Positions 1-9,543 are shown, counted from the stretch's first letter. The stretch is DNA of 64,000 bases from Pelagibacterium sediminicola (GCF_003390885.1 NZ_QMEL01000003.1:186001-250000); one strand, 5' to 3'. Numbers and translations are program-made. The notes: generated by a model from the sequence alone, not told the origin.

Positions 1-57
1 GCCCATGGACAGCCCCACGGCAACGAGGCCAGCAAGAATGGCGTTTTTTACAGTCAT
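1..57 (-). CDS. N-terminus of a probable exported protein (partial)
   Basis: An ATG at 57 on the minus strand opens a frame that runs off the left edge after 19 codons (begins MTVKNAILAGL, continues VAVGLSMG). A lysine is followed by an uninterrupted hydrophobic run, as in a Sec signal peptide or a first membrane helix. It lies downstream of mfd on the same strand with a gap of about 140 bases, so it may be a separate unit. A weak GGGA lies about 6 bases upstream of the ATG. Too little is visible to name a family. Confidence 0.5.
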   Translation of the reverse strand, partial: MTVKNAILAGLVAVGLSMG

Positions 58-136
58 CGATATTCCCGTATATCTGGGCAGGGTCTAGCGTCCCGCCGGA
101 GTTCGTCGTTTGGCATTTTTCAAGAGCGGCGAAATC

Positions 137-160
137 GGGCAATAGCATGACGGATTGCCC
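137..160 (-). terminator. Possible weak terminator hairpin after mfd
   Basis: GGGCAAT and ATTGCCC form a 7-bp stem around a 10-base loop, 40 bases past the mfd stop codon in the direction of transcription. No clean T-run follows (the next bases read GATTTCG), so a Rho-independent role is uncertain. The rest of 58-199 holds nothing else I recognise. Confidence 0.3.
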
Positions 161-199
161 ATTCCAATCCTTATGGCTCGCGCTTGTGGCCCAAACGCA

Positions 200-3100
200 T
201 CAGGCCTCGCCGGCGAGCCTTGCAAGGCGCGACAGGAGAACCGCGGCCCCCTTGAGCCGTTGTTCGGCGGTCGGCCAGTTGCGCGCGAACATGATCTTCT
301 GGTCGGGACGCAGTTTTGCCGCCTGCGCGGGATCGCCGATATGGCGCACGAGCCCGGCGGGGTTGGGGAAGCTGTTGTGCCGCAATGTTATGAGCGCGCC
401 CTTGGGTCCCGCCTCGACCTTTTCAACATTGGCCGTGCGGCAGAAGGATTTGACCAGAACGACCTTCAGGAGCCCTTCGACCTCGTCGGGGAGCGGGCCG
501 AAGCGGTCGATGAGTTCGGCGCCGAAGGCATCGATCTCACGTGGATCGGAAAGCTCGCCCAGCCGCCGGTAAAGCTGCATGCGGACCTGAAGGTCGGGGA
601 CATAGCCCTCGGGGATCATGACGGGCATGCCGAGCGAAATCTGCGGCGACCACTGGCCGTCCTCTTCGTCGGCCCCCTGCCCGCTCCTGAGCGATGCAAC
701 GGCTTCCTCGAGCATGGACTGATAAAGCTCGAATCCGACCTCGCGGATATGGCCGGACTGTTCCTCGCCCAAAAGGTTGCCCGCGCCGCGGATATCGAGG
801 TCGTGGCTGGCGAGCTGGAAGCCCGCGCCCAGCGATTCGAGCGATTGCAGCACCTGCAGGCGGCGCTGCGCCTGATCGTTGAGCTTGCGGTCGGGCGGAA
901 CCGTGAAGATTGCATAAGCCCGCGTCTTGGAACGTCCGATGCGGCCCCTGATCTGGTACAACTGCGCCAGCCCGAACTTGTCGGCACGGTGCACAATCAG
1001 CGTGTTGGCCGTGGGGACGTCGAGGCCCGATTCCACGATGGTCGTGGCGACCAAGACGTCGAACTTGCCGTCATAAAAGGCGTTCATCGTATCATCGAGC
1101 GCCTGCGGCGGCATCTGGCCGTTGGCAACGACGAAGCTGACTTCTGGCACGTGATCCCTGAGGAACTGGGCGATGTCGGCCTGATCGGAAATGCGCGGGC
1201 AGACATAAAAGGCTTGTCCGCCCCGATATTTCTCGCGCAGCAGCGCCTCTCGTACCACCAGCGGGTCGAAGGGGGAAACGAAGGTGCGGATGGTAAGGCG
1301 GTCGACCGGCGGGGTCGCCAGCAGCGACAGGTCGCGCACCCCGGTCAGGGCCAGTTGCAGCGTGCGCGGAATGGGCGTCGCCGAAAGCGTCAGCACGTGG
1401 ACGTTGTGCTTGATCTCCTTGAGGCGTTCCTTGTGCGCCACGCCGAAGTGCTGCTCCTCGTCGATCACGAGCAGGCCCAGATCGCGGAAGCTGACCGATT
1501 TGGAGAGCAGCGCGTGGGTGCCGATGACAATATCGACGCTGCCATCCTTGAGGCCTTCCTTGACAGCCTTGAGTTCGGCGGCCGGAACGAGGCGCGACGC
1601 CTGCCGCACGCGGACGGGAAGGCCCGCGAAACGCTCTGAAAAGGTCTTGAAGTGCTGGCGCGACAGGAGCGTGGTCGGCACGACGACGGCGACCTGCCGC
1701 CCGCTCATGGCAACGACGAAGGCCGCGCGCAGGGCGATCTCGGTCTTGCCGAAGCCGACGTCCCCGCACACCAGCCGGTCCATGATGCGGCCCGAGGTCA
1801 GGTCATCGAACACCGCATCGATGGCGGTAAGCTGATCCTCGGTTTCCTCATAGGGAAAGCGGGTGCAAAATTCATCGTAGGCACCGGTCTGGACCTCGAC
1901 GGGGGCGGTCGAGGCCATCTCCCGCGCCGCCGCGATGCGGATGAGCTGTTCGGCCATGTCGCGGATGCGCTGCTTGAGCCGCGATTTTTTCGCCTGCCAG
2001 GCAACCCCGCCCAGGCGATCCAGCTCTGCGCCGCCCTCGGACCCGTAGCGCGAGAGCAATTCGATGTTCTCGACCGGCAGATAGAGCTTGTCGCCACGGG
2101 CATATTCGATTTCGACGCAATCGTGCGGCGCCCCGGTGACCTCGATTGCCTTGAGGCCGATGAACCGTCCGATTCCGTGATCGACATGGACGACGAGATC
2201 GCCCGCCGAAAGGCTGGTGGCTTCGGTCAGCGCATCGGACGCCTTGCGGCGGCGGGTCGCGCGGATGATGCGCTCGCCCAGAATGTCCTGCTCGGAGATG
2301 ACGGCGATGTCGTTGGCGAGATAGCCGGTTTCGAGCGGCAGCACGATGAGGCCGAGCTGGCCCACCTTGAGTTTCGTGGTCTGCTGCCAGTTGTCGAGCG
2401 CCCTGACGGCCTTGAGCCCGTGGTCGCGCAGCACCTGCCCCATGCGGTCGCGCGTCCCCTCGGACCAGCAGGTGATGATCGTCTTGCGCCCGGCCCTTGC
2501 CTCGGTCTTGATGCGGGCGATCACCGCCTCGAAAAGATTGGTATCGGCGGCCTGCCGTTCGGCGGCAAAGTTCGGGGCAAGCTTGCCTGCGCAATCGATG
2601 ACCGGCAGGTTCTGGTCGGCGGGCATAAAGGCAGAAAGCTCGCTCACCTCACGCCCCAGCGCCAGGGCGTATGGCGGCTCGTCCATGTGGTAGAGCAATT
2701 CGGGCCGGATGGGCTTATAGGGCGCGCCCGCCGCCCCACCCTGCTCCCGCGCCTGCACGCGCGTATCGTAATAATCGGCGATCTGTTCGCGTCGTTCGAG
2801 AAAGGCTTCGCGTGCCTGCTCGTCGAAATAATAGGGCGCATCGCCGGTGTAATCGGCGAGCGATTCCATCTTTTCGTAAAAGAACGGCAGCCAGTGCTCC
2901 ATGCCCGGATAGCGCTGGCCGGCGCTTATCGCGCCGTAAAGCGGATCGTCCGCCGTGTTGCCGCCAAAGGCCGTCGTATAATTGCGGCGGAAGCGGCGGA
3001 TGGTCTCCTCGTTGAGCAGCGCTTCGCTCATGGGGACCAGCGTTATGGACTTGAGATTGCCGGTTGTGCGCTGGGTTTCGGGGTCGAAAGAGCGGATGGT

Positions 3101-3691
3101 TTCGAGCTGGGCGCCGAAGAAATCGAAGCGCAGCGGCGTTTCCTGCCCGGCGGGGAAAAGATCGACCAGCCCGCCCCGGACGGCAAATTCGCCCGCCTCG
3201 CGGACCGTTGGCACGCGCAGGTAACCATTGTCCGCAGCCCATGCGGCAAGCTTTTCGCTGTCCACCATGGCCCCGGCGGAAGCGGAAAAGGTCATGCGCG
3301 AAACGATATCGCGCGGCACGACGCGCTGGATGAGGGCGTTGACGGCGGTGAGGACGATCACGCCACGCGAGGACGGATCGGCAAGACGGCTCAACGCCGC
3401 CATGCGCGCCGAGATGGTCACCGCGTTGGGCGATACGCGGTCATAGGGGAGCGAATCCCAAGCCGGAACGGTCACCACCGGATGGCCGGGCAGCAGCGTT
3501 TCGAGGATTTCCGCCATGCGCAGCAACCGGCGGCCGTCGCGCGCGACAAAGACAATGGAAACAGGAGACTGTGCGTTTTCTTTAAGGCGCTGCTCTATCT
3601 CGTGAGCGAGCACGAAAGGCTGCATGCCATCCGGGAGGTTGGCAAGAATACGCGAGGGACGGTCGAGCATTGCGGCGGAATCCACAGTCAC
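200..3691 (-). CDS. mfd: Transcription-repair coupling factor Mfd
   Basis: Mfd is a dsDNA translocase that removes stalled RNA polymerase at lesions and recruits UvrA/UvrB. The 1163 residues match the family length. Visible are a UvrB-like N-terminal part, an RNA-polymerase-interaction segment near residue 500 (VHVDHGIGRFIGL), a Walker A motif GDVGFGKTE near residue 645, a DEEQHFGV box near 743, motif III LSATPIPRTL near 770, and a TRCF-type C-terminal domain. The start is GTG at 3691, overlapping the sdhE stop as GTGA with AAAGG upstream; an internal ATG at 3670 is the alternative. The partner UvrA is encoded in the same window at 53.8 kb. Confidence 0.97.
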   Translation of the reverse strand: MTVDSAAMLDRPSRILANLPDGMQPFVLAHEIEQRLKENAQSPVSIVFVARDGRRLLRMAEILETLLPGHPVVTVPAWDSLPYDRVSPNAVTISARMAALSRLADPSSRGVIVLTAVNALIQRVVPRDIVSRMTFSASAGAMVDSEKLAAWAADNGYLRVPTVREAGEFAVRGGLVDLFPAGQETPLRFDFFGAQLETIRSFDPETQRTTGNLKSITLVPMSEALLNEETIRRFRRNYTTAFGGNTADDPLYGAISAGQRYPGMEHWLPFFYEKMESLADYTGDAPYYFDEQAREAFLERREQIADYYDTRVQAREQGGAAGAPYKPIRPELLYHMDEPPYALALGREVSELSAFMPADQNLPVIDCAGKLAPNFAAERQAADTNLFEAVIARIKTEARAGRKTIITCWSEGTRDRMGQVLRDHGLKAVRALDNWQQTTKLKVGQLGLIVLPLETGYLANDIAVISEQDILGERIIRATRRRKASDALTEATSLSAGDLVVHVDHGIGRFIGLKAIEVTGAPHDCVEIEYARGDKLYLPVENIELLSRYGSEGGAELDRLGGVAWQAKKSRLKQRIRDMAEQLIRIAAAREMASTAPVEVQTGAYDEFCTRFPYEETEDQLTAIDAVFDDLTSGRIMDRLVCGDVGFGKTEIALRAAFVVAMSGRQVAVVVPTTLLSRQHFKTFSERFAGLPVRVRQASRLVPAAELKAVKEGLKDGSVDIVIGTHALLSKSVSFRDLGLLVIDEEQHFGVAHKERLKEIKHNVHVLTLSATPIPRTLQLALTGVRDLSLLATPPVDRLTIRTFVSPFDPLVVREALLREKYRGGQAFYVCPRISDQADIAQFLRDHVPEVSFVVANGQMPPQALDDTMNAFYDGKFDVLVATTIVESGLDVPTANTLIVHRADKFGLAQLYQIRGRIGRSKTRAYAIFTVPPDRKLNDQAQRRLQVLQSLESLGAGFQLASHDLDIRGAGNLLGEEQSGHIREVGFELYQSMLEEAVASLRSGQGADEEDGQWSPQISLGMPVMIPEGYVPDLQVRMQLYRRLGELSDPREIDAFGAELIDRFGPLPDEVEGLLKVVLVKSFCRTANVEKVEAGPKGALITLRHNSFPNPAGLVRHIGDPAQAAKLRPDQKIMFARNWPTAEQRLKGAAVLLSRLARLAGEA

Positions 3692-3999
3692 GCGCCGGCC
3701 TTTGCGATCTTGTGATTGCGGATGGCATCGATCAGCGCGCGGTCGACCGTTTCGGGGACGGTCTGCTGGCCCATGATCCAGGCCTGCAGGTCGGTTTCCT
3801 CCTCGTCCATCAGCGCTTCGAGCCGGTCGAGCATGGCGGCATCGAATCCCTTGAGCCCGTCGGCGACGAATCCCCCGATGAGGATGTCCATTTCCTGCGT
3901 GCCGCGATGGTTTGCGCGGTAAAGCACGCGCTTGCGCCGGATTTCGATGCTTTCGCTGTCAGTCATGGGTGAGGAGTCTCTTTGATGGAGGGTCTTCAT
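3688..3999 (-). CDS. sdhE: FAD assembly factor SdhE
   Basis: Small acidic protein of the SdhE/Sdh5 family (DUF339), which promotes covalent FAD attachment to succinate dehydrogenase subunit A. The diagnostic segment RANHRGTQEMDILIG contains the conserved RG-type motif, followed by an acidic EALMDEEETDLQAW stretch typical of the five-helix fold. From the ATG at 3999 it is 103 residues, supported by GAGG 4 bases upstream. An in-frame ATG at 3966 (MTDSESIE) gives 92 residues, closer to the family norm, but lacks a clear ribosome-binding site. It overlaps mfd by 4 bases, so the two are translationally coupled. recG is divergent. Confidence 0.93.
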   Translation of the reverse strand: MKTLHQRDSSPMTDSESIEIRRKRVLYRANHRGTQEMDILIGGFVADGLKGFDAAMLDRLEALMDEEETDLQAWIMGQQTVPETVDRALIDAIRNHKIAKAGA

Positions 4000-4016
4000 A
4001 AGACCTCAAACCGTGT

Positions 4017-4045
4017 TTGTCAGCCTTTTGTGCGCGGGTTAACGT
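4017..4045 (+). promoter_or_regulatory. Candidate recG promoter
   Basis: TTGTCA at 4017-4022 and TAACGT at 4040-4045 are separated by 17 bases, a reasonable housekeeping sigma promoter 30 bases ahead of the recG GTG. It sits in the 76-base divergent region between sdhE and recG. Prediction by eye only. Confidence 0.4.
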
Positions 4046-4075
4046 CGCGACGAGGCAATAGTTGAAGAGCGAATC

Positions 4076-6184
4076 GTGCCGCGTCCCGACACACTCAACC
4101 CGCTATTTCGCACGCTGACATCCCTCAAGGGTGTCGGCCCGCAGCTTGGCGCGCTGTTTTCCAGGTTCTTCGGGGCGCCCGAGGGGCAGGAAGCGGTCGT
4201 ACTCGACGTGCTGATGCACATGCCTTCGGGTGTCATCGATCGCCGCGCCCAGAACGGCATCGCCTTTGCCCCGGTGGGGTCGATCGCAACACTCAAACTC
4301 CATATCGACGAACATATCGTTCCCCCGCGCGGCAACAACCGCGCCCCTCTACGGGTGAGGGCGCATGACGAGACCGGCGAGATAACGCTGATCTTTTTCG
4401 GCGCCAAGGGGGGCTGGGTGGAGCGCTCCCTGCCCATCGGGGAGACGCGCTACGTCTCCGGCGAAATCGGGTTTTTCGGACGCGAAAAGCAGATGACGCA
4501 CCCCGATTACATCGTCGAACCCGAAAAGCTCGATACGCTCCCGCTGGTAGAGCCGGTCTATCCGCTGACGCATGGGCTGTCGTCGAAGGCCCTGCGCAGG
4601 GTCGTTGCAACCGCGCTCGAAGCCATACCCGTCATGCCCGAATGGATCGGCCACGATCGCAGGGCCGTCATGGCCTGGCCCGGATTTGGCGATGCGCTGC
4701 GCCATATCCACGCGCCCAAACGGCCCAGCGAGGGCGATATCGTCTCACCCGCCCGCCTGCGGCTGGCCTATGACGAATATCTGGCCGGGCAACTGGCGCT
4801 CTCGCTGGTGCGCTCGACGCTGGTCAAGGCATCTGGCGTTGCGCGGCACATGACGGGGGACTTGACCAGCCGCGTGGAGGAGGCCCTGCCCTTTGCGCTG
4901 ACGGATGGCCAGCGGTTGGCGATTGCCGACATTAAGGACGATCTGGCCAAACCCACCCGCATGTCGCGGCTGTTGCAGGGCGATGTGGGGTCCGGCAAGA
5001 CGGTGGTGGCGCTGATGGCCATGGCGGCGGTTGCCGAGGATGGGGCGCAATCGGCGCTGATGGCCCCGACCGAACTTCTGGCCGCCCAGCATTTCAGGAC
5101 GCTGCAGCCGATTGCCGAAAAGGCCGGGCTGAACGTCGTGCTGATGACCGGCAAGATGCCCGCCGCCACGCGCCGCAAGGTTCTTGCAGGGCTGGCGAGC
5201 GGAGCGATCCATGTCGCGGTCGGCACCCATGCGCTGTTTCAGGCGGGGGTGGAATTTCATAATCTGGGGCTGACGGTGGTCGATGAGCAGCATCGTTTTG
5301 GCGTCCATCAAAGGCTGGCGCTCTCGGAAAAGGGGCACAAGACCGACCTGCTGGTGATGACGGCCACTCCCATTCCCCGCACGCTTGTCCTTACCCATTT
5401 CGGGGACATGGATGTGTCCGTGCTGCGCGAAAAACCCGCCGGACGCCAGCCGATCGATACCGCCGCCCTGCCGATCTCGGAATATGACCGCGTCATCGCG
5501 CGGCTCAGGGCGCGCTTCGACGAGGGCGTGCAGGCCTATTGGGTGTGCCCGCTGGTCGAGGAAAGCGAGGTGCTCGACGTTGTCGCGGCAGAGGATCGTC
5601 ACGCCGAACTCAGGAAGGTTTTTGGCGACAAGGTGGCGCTTGTCCACGGGCGCATGAGCGCGAGCGAGAAACAGGCCGCCATGGAGCGGTTCCAGAGCGG
5701 GGATGCGCAGATTCTGGTGGCGACCACCGTGATCGAGGTTGGCGTCGACGTACCCGATGCCACCATCATCATCATCGAGCACGCCGAGCGGTTCGGCCTT
5801 GCCCAGTTGCACCAGTTGCGCGGACGAGTGGGCCGCGGCGCGGCGCGTTCGGCGTGCCTTTTGCTCTATACCGAGCCCTTGAGCGAAACGGCAAAGGCGC
5901 GCATCGAGACGATCTGCAAGACCGACGATGGCTTTGTGATCGCGGAAAAGGACCTCGAATTGCGCGGCCATGGCGACCTGCTCGGCACGCGCCAGTCGGG
6001 CATGCCCGGCTATCGCATCGCCGTCCCGGACGTCCATAGCCACCTGCTCGAAATGGCCCACAACGACGCCCGCGCCGCACTGGACCACAACCCCGGCCTA
6101 AAGGGGCCGGAAGGTGAGGCGCTGCGCATGCTGCTCTATGTCTTCCGCAAGGACCTTGCGATCCCGCTGATCAAGGCGGGGTGA
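4076..6184 (+). CDS. recG: ATP-dependent DNA helicase RecG
   Basis: RecG reverses stalled replication forks and branch-migrates Holliday junctions. At 702 residues it has the usual alphaproteobacterial length. The N-terminal wedge/OB domain begins LTSLKGVGPQLGALFSRFFG. The helicase core has GDVGSGKT near residue 301, DEQHRFGV near 401, TATPIPRT near 430 and QLRGRVGRGAARS near 580. It starts at GTG 4076 with a weak GAAG upstream. Its divergent placement from sdhE-mfd groups replication-repair helicases together, and a palindromic repeat follows the stop. Confidence 0.97.
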   Translation: MPRPDTLNPLFRTLTSLKGVGPQLGALFSRFFGAPEGQEAVVLDVLMHMPSGVIDRRAQNGIAFAPVGSIATLKLHIDEHIVPPRGNNRAPLRVRAHDETGEITLIFFGAKGGWVERSLPIGETRYVSGEIGFFGREKQMTHPDYIVEPEKLDTLPLVEPVYPLTHGLSSKALRRVVATALEAIPVMPEWIGHDRRAVMAWPGFGDALRHIHAPKRPSEGDIVSPARLRLAYDEYLAGQLALSLVRSTLVKASGVARHMTGDLTSRVEEALPFALTDGQRLAIADIKDDLAKPTRMSRLLQGDVGSGKTVVALMAMAAVAEDGAQSALMAPTELLAAQHFRTLQPIAEKAGLNVVLMTGKMPAATRRKVLAGLASGAIHVAVGTHALFQAGVEFHNLGLTVVDEQHRFGVHQRLALSEKGHKTDLLVMTATPIPRTLVLTHFGDMDVSVLREKPAGRQPIDTAALPISEYDRVIARLRARFDEGVQAYWVCPLVEESEVLDVVAAEDRHAELRKVFGDKVALVHGRMSASEKQAAMERFQSGDAQILVATTVIEVGVDVPDATIIIIEHAERFGLAQLHQLRGRVGRGAARSACLLLYTEPLSETAKARIETICKTDDGFVIAEKDLELRGHGDLLGTRQSGMPGYRIAVPDVHSHLLEMAHNDARAALDHNPGLKGPEGEALRMLLYVFRKDLAIPLIKAG

Positions 6185-6203
6185 GCATTTCCCCATTCGC
6201 TTC

Positions 6204-6281
6204 CCCGGCCTTGAGCCGGGGACCATATTTCCAGATTCACAGCGGTGGAGGGTTCGCTGTGGGTCCCGGCTCAAGGCCGGG
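6204..6281. repeat. Intergenic palindromic repeat between recG and glmS
   Basis: Two inverted arms, 6204-6224 (CCCGGCCTTGAGCCGGGGACC) and 6262-6281 (GGTCCCGGCTCAAGGCCGGG), match over their length with one indel. Each arm is also a small hairpin by itself (CCGGC/GCCGG). The element fills the gap between the convergent ends of recG and glmS and could act as a bidirectional terminator. It belongs to the general type of GC-rich interspersed palindromes common in rhizobial genomes. Confidence 0.75.
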
Positions 6282-6304
6282 ACAGCGAGAGGAGAGACCG
6301 TGGC

Positions 6305-8131
6305 CTACTCCACCGTCACCGACTTTGCGAGGTTGCGCGGCTGGTCGACATCCGTGCCCATGAACACCGCCGTGTGATAGGCCAGCAACTGGACCGGCAC
6401 GGCGGCGGCGACGGGGGCGACGAAGGGGTTGACCTCGGGCATGGCGATGATGTCCGGCGCGCCATCGCCCGCTTCGGCGATGCCCTTGTCGTCGGTGATG
6501 AGGATGATCCTGCCGCCGCGCGCGGCGACTTCGTGCATGTTGGAGATGGTTTTTTCCATCAACCCGTCGGAAGGGGCGACGACGACGACCGGCATTTCCT
6601 CGTTCACCAGCGCGATCGGGCCGTGCTTGAGCTCGCCGGCGGCATAGCCTTCGGCGTGGATATAGGAAATTTCCTTGAGCTTGAGAGCGCCTTCGAGCGC
6701 CAGCGGGAACATCTGCCCGCGCCCCAGATAAAGCACGTCCTTGGATTTGGAGAGATTGCGCGCGATGTCCTCGATGTGGTTTTCGTGCCGAAGGGCATCA
6801 GCCATCGCACCGGGCAACTCAATCAGCGCGCGCACCAGATCGTGCGCCTCGCTGTCGCCAAGGACGCCACGCGCGACGCCCGCCGCGATGACGAGGCTGG
6901 CAAGGGCCGTCAACTGGGCGGTGAACGCCTTGGTCGAGGCGACGCCGATCTCCGGGCCGCAGAGGGTTGGGAAAACCACGTCGGCCTCGCGGGCGATGGT
7001 GGATTCACGCACATTGACCAATGCGGCGATATGCTGGCCGGATTTGGCCGCATAGCGCAGCGCAGCGAGCGTATCGGCGGTTTCGCCCGACTGGGAGATG
7101 ACCAGCGCCAGTCCCTTTTCGGGCAGGGGCGGCTCGCGGTAGCGGAATTCGGACGCGACATCGACGTCGACGGGAAGGCGCGCGTATTTCTCGAACCAGT
7201 ATTTGGCGACGAGCCCGGCATAATAGGCCGTGCCGCAGGCGGTTATCGTCAAGCGCGGCAACTTGGCGAAATCGAAGGGCAATTCTTCGCGCAGCGTCAC
7301 CTTTTCGGTGGTGAGATCGATATAGTGGGAGAGCGTATGCGAGACCGTTTCGGGTTGCTCGTAAATCTCCTTGGCCATGAAATGGCGGTGATTGCCCTTG
7401 TCGGCCAGCGCCGCAGAGGCGGTCGAAACCTGCCTTTGGCGCTGGACCGGCGTGCCGGAAAAATTGCGGATGGTGACGCTGGAAGGCCGGATGACCGCCC
7501 AGTCTCCTTCCTCGAGATAGGTCACCTGATTGGTGAAAGGGGCGAGCGCGTAGGCGTCCGAGCCCAGATACATTTCCTTTTCGCCATGCCCGATGGCAAG
7601 CGGCGAGCCCTGCCGCGCGGCGATGAGCAGGTCGGGGTGATCGGCAAACAGAAACACCAGCCCGAACATGCCCCGCAACTCGGGCAAAAGCGCCGCAACG
7701 GCCTCTTCGGGCGTTGCGCCCTTGTCGATGGCGCGGGTGAGCCAGAGGGCCACGGATTCGGTATCCGTCTCACTCTGGGGCGCATAGCCATCCAGCGCCA
7801 GGCCATCAAGCAGTTCGCGGAAATTCTCGATGATCCCGTTATGGACGACCGCGACCTTGCCGGTCATGTGCGGGTGGGCGTTGCGCTCGGTCGCCCCGCC
7901 ATGGGTCGCCCAGCGAGTGTGGCCGATGCCGATCAGGCCCTCGACGGGTTCCGACGACAGTTTTTCGGCCAGATTGTTCAGCTTGCCCTCGGCGCGGCGG
8001 CGGTCGAGTCCTTTTGCGGTCAAAGTCGCGATGCCCGCGCTGTCATAGCCGCGATATTCGAGGCGCCTCAGCGCTTCCACCAGCCGTCCGGCCACGGGCT
8101 CGACACCAATGATACCGACAATTCCGCACAT
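6305..8131 (-). CDS. glmS: Glucosamine-fructose-6-phosphate aminotransferase
   Basis: GlmS makes glucosamine-6-phosphate from fructose-6-phosphate and glutamine, the entry to UDP-GlcNAc, peptidoglycan and lipid A. The protein is 608 residues. MCGIVGIIG places the Ntn catalytic Cys2 directly after the initiator Met, which fixes the start at 8131 although the frame stays open further upstream. Two SIS isomerase domains follow and the C-terminus ends AKSVTVE as in the family. AGGGGG lies upstream of the ATG. It is 13 bases downstream of glmU and evidently co-transcribed with it. No glmS ribozyme is seen, as expected in Gram-negatives. Confidence 0.97.
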   Translation of the reverse strand: MCGIVGIIGVEPVAGRLVEALRRLEYRGYDSAGIATLTAKGLDRRRAEGKLNNLAEKLSSEPVEGLIGIGHTRWATHGGATERNAHPHMTGKVAVVHNGIIENFRELLDGLALDGYAPQSETDTESVALWLTRAIDKGATPEEAVAALLPELRGMFGLVFLFADHPDLLIAARQGSPLAIGHGEKEMYLGSDAYALAPFTNQVTYLEEGDWAVIRPSSVTIRNFSGTPVQRQRQVSTASAALADKGNHRHFMAKEIYEQPETVSHTLSHYIDLTTEKVTLREELPFDFAKLPRLTITACGTAYYAGLVAKYWFEKYARLPVDVDVASEFRYREPPLPEKGLALVISQSGETADTLAALRYAAKSGQHIAALVNVRESTIAREADVVFPTLCGPEIGVASTKAFTAQLTALASLVIAAGVARGVLGDSEAHDLVRALIELPGAMADALRHENHIEDIARNLSKSKDVLYLGRGQMFPLALEGALKLKEISYIHAEGYAAGELKHGPIALVNEEMPVVVVAPSDGLMEKTISNMHEVAARGGRIILITDDKGIAEAGDGAPDIIAMPEVNPFVAPVAAAVPVQLLAYHTAVFMGTDVDQPRNLAKSVTVE

Positions 8132-8144
8132 GCCTGATTGCCCC

Positions 8145-9491
8145 CTAGTTCTTTTCCTTTTGCGCCTTGAAGCGCTCATTGAGAATCTTGCCGTAGCCCG
8201 GCTTGTTGATCTGGCGGGAACGGCCGATGCCGAGCGCTGCGTCGGCGACCGGTTCGGTGATGACCGACCCCGAAGCGACATAGGCGCCCGCACCGATTTC
8301 GACCGGCGCGACGAGGGCGGAGTTCGACCCGATGAAGGCCCCCTCTCCCACGATGGTGCGCGCCTTGTTGTAGCCGTCGTAATTGCAGGTGATTGTGCCC
8401 GCCCCGATATTGGCCCGCGCCCCGATCTCGGCGTCACCGATATAGGTCAGATGGCTGACCTTGGCGCCCTCCCCGATACTGGCCTTCTTGATCTCCACGA
8501 AATTGCCGACCTTGGCGCCTGCGGCCAGATCCGCGCCGGGTCGCAGGCGCGCGAACGGCCCCACGGTGGCGCCGGACGCGATATGGGCGCCCTCGATATG
8601 GGAAAAGGCATGGATGGCCGCCCCGGTCTCGACCTTGACACCGGGCCCGAACACGACGTTGGGCTCGACCGCGACATCGGGTGCGAGTTCGGTATCGAAT
8701 GAAAAATAAACGCTTTGCGGGTCGATGAGGGTGACGCCTGCCCGCATCATCTCCTCGCGCCGCCGGTTCTGGAAGATCGCCTCGGCGTGCGCCAGTTGCA
8801 CGCGGTCATTGACGCCCATCACGTCATCTTCTGGGGCAATGGCATAGCCGACCGTATATCCGGCGGCGTTGGCGAGCTCGACCAGATCGGTGGCGTAGAA
8901 CTCTCCCTGCGCGTTCTCGCTCCCGACCCTGCCGATCAGCTCGCGGAATATTTCGGCGCGGAAGGTCAGAATGCAGGCATTGCACAGCCCGATCCGGCGC
9001 TCCTCCTCGCTTGCGTCCTTGTGTTCGCGGATGGCGAGGAGTTTGTCGCCATCGGTGATGAACCGGCCATAACCGGTCGGATCGGCGGGTTCAAAGCCGA
9101 GGATCGCCGCATCGGCTCCCGCTTGCAGCCTTGCCCCTATCGCATCGAAATTTTCCGCCCGCAGCAGGGGGTGGTCGCCATAGACGATGGCGACATAACC
9201 ATCGGCATCGCGAAAGGCCGGTTCGGCCATCGAGGCAGCATGCGCGGTACCGCGCCGCTCGGTCTGCTCGTAAAACTCGACGTCCGGCACCAGCGCGGCC
9301 ATCGCCTTGCGCACCGCGTCATGGCCCGGTCCGGTTACGATTGCGACCCGGTCGGCTCCCGCGCCTTTTGCGGCCTTGAGCACATGTCCGACGATCGGGA
9401 GGCCGCCGACAGCGTGAAGAACCTTTGGCCTTGAGGACTTCATGCGCGTACCTTCGCCGGCGGCGAGCACGATCGTCAGAAACTGGCTCAT
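8145..9491 (-). CDS. glmU: Bifunctional GlcN-1-P acetyltransferase / UDP-GlcNAc pyrophosphorylase
   Basis: GlmU catalyses the last two steps to UDP-GlcNAc. The 448 residues contain an N-terminal nucleotidyltransferase with LAAGEGTRMKSSRPKVLH at residues 8-25 and a C-terminal left-handed beta-helix of hexapeptide repeats, including NYDGYNKARTIVGEGAFIGS near residue 365. The ATG is at 9491. Gene order glmU-glmS puts acetyl transfer, uridylylation and glucosamine supply in one operon that feeds the lpx and mur pathways, including the lpxA cluster at 37-38 kb. Confidence 0.97.
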   Translation of the reverse strand: MSQFLTIVLAAGEGTRMKSSRPKVLHAVGGLPIVGHVLKAAKGAGADRVAIVTGPGHDAVRKAMAALVPDVEFYEQTERRGTAHAASMAEPAFRDADGYVAIVYGDHPLLRAENFDAIGARLQAGADAAILGFEPADPTGYGRFITDGDKLLAIREHKDASEEERRIGLCNACILTFRAEIFRELIGRVGSENAQGEFYATDLVELANAAGYTVGYAIAPEDDVMGVNDRVQLAHAEAIFQNRRREEMMRAGVTLIDPQSVYFSFDTELAPDVAVEPNVVFGPGVKVETGAAIHAFSHIEGAHIASGATVGPFARLRPGADLAAGAKVGNFVEIKKASIGEGAKVSHLTYIGDAEIGARANIGAGTITCNYDGYNKARTIVGEGAFIGSNSALVAPVEIGAGAYVASGSVITEPVADAALGIGRSRQINKPGYGKILNERFKAQKEKN

Positions 9492-9503
9492 TGTTTTCTC
9501 CCC

Positions 9504-9543
9504 TGGCCCTTATACGGCTCGCGTGGCCCTTATACGGCTCGCG
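9504..9543. repeat. Perfect 20-bp tandem duplication upstream of glmU
   Basis: TGGCCCTTATACGGCTCGCG occurs twice head to tail (9504-9523 and 9524-9543) without mismatch, ending 12 bases before the glmU ATG. On the glmU coding strand each copy contains GTATAAG, a -10-like hexamer, so the duplication may double or shift the promoter. Confidence 0.9.

Noticed and set aside
1652-3715. 687-codon open frame opposite mfd (with another at 155-1639)
   Set aside because: Shadow of mfd; amino acid composition (Gly/His/Arg/Asp-rich without motifs) is that of antisense translation.
6245-8137. 630-codon open frame opposite glmS
   Set aside because: Antisense shadow of a complete GlmS whose Cys2 and SIS domains are evident.
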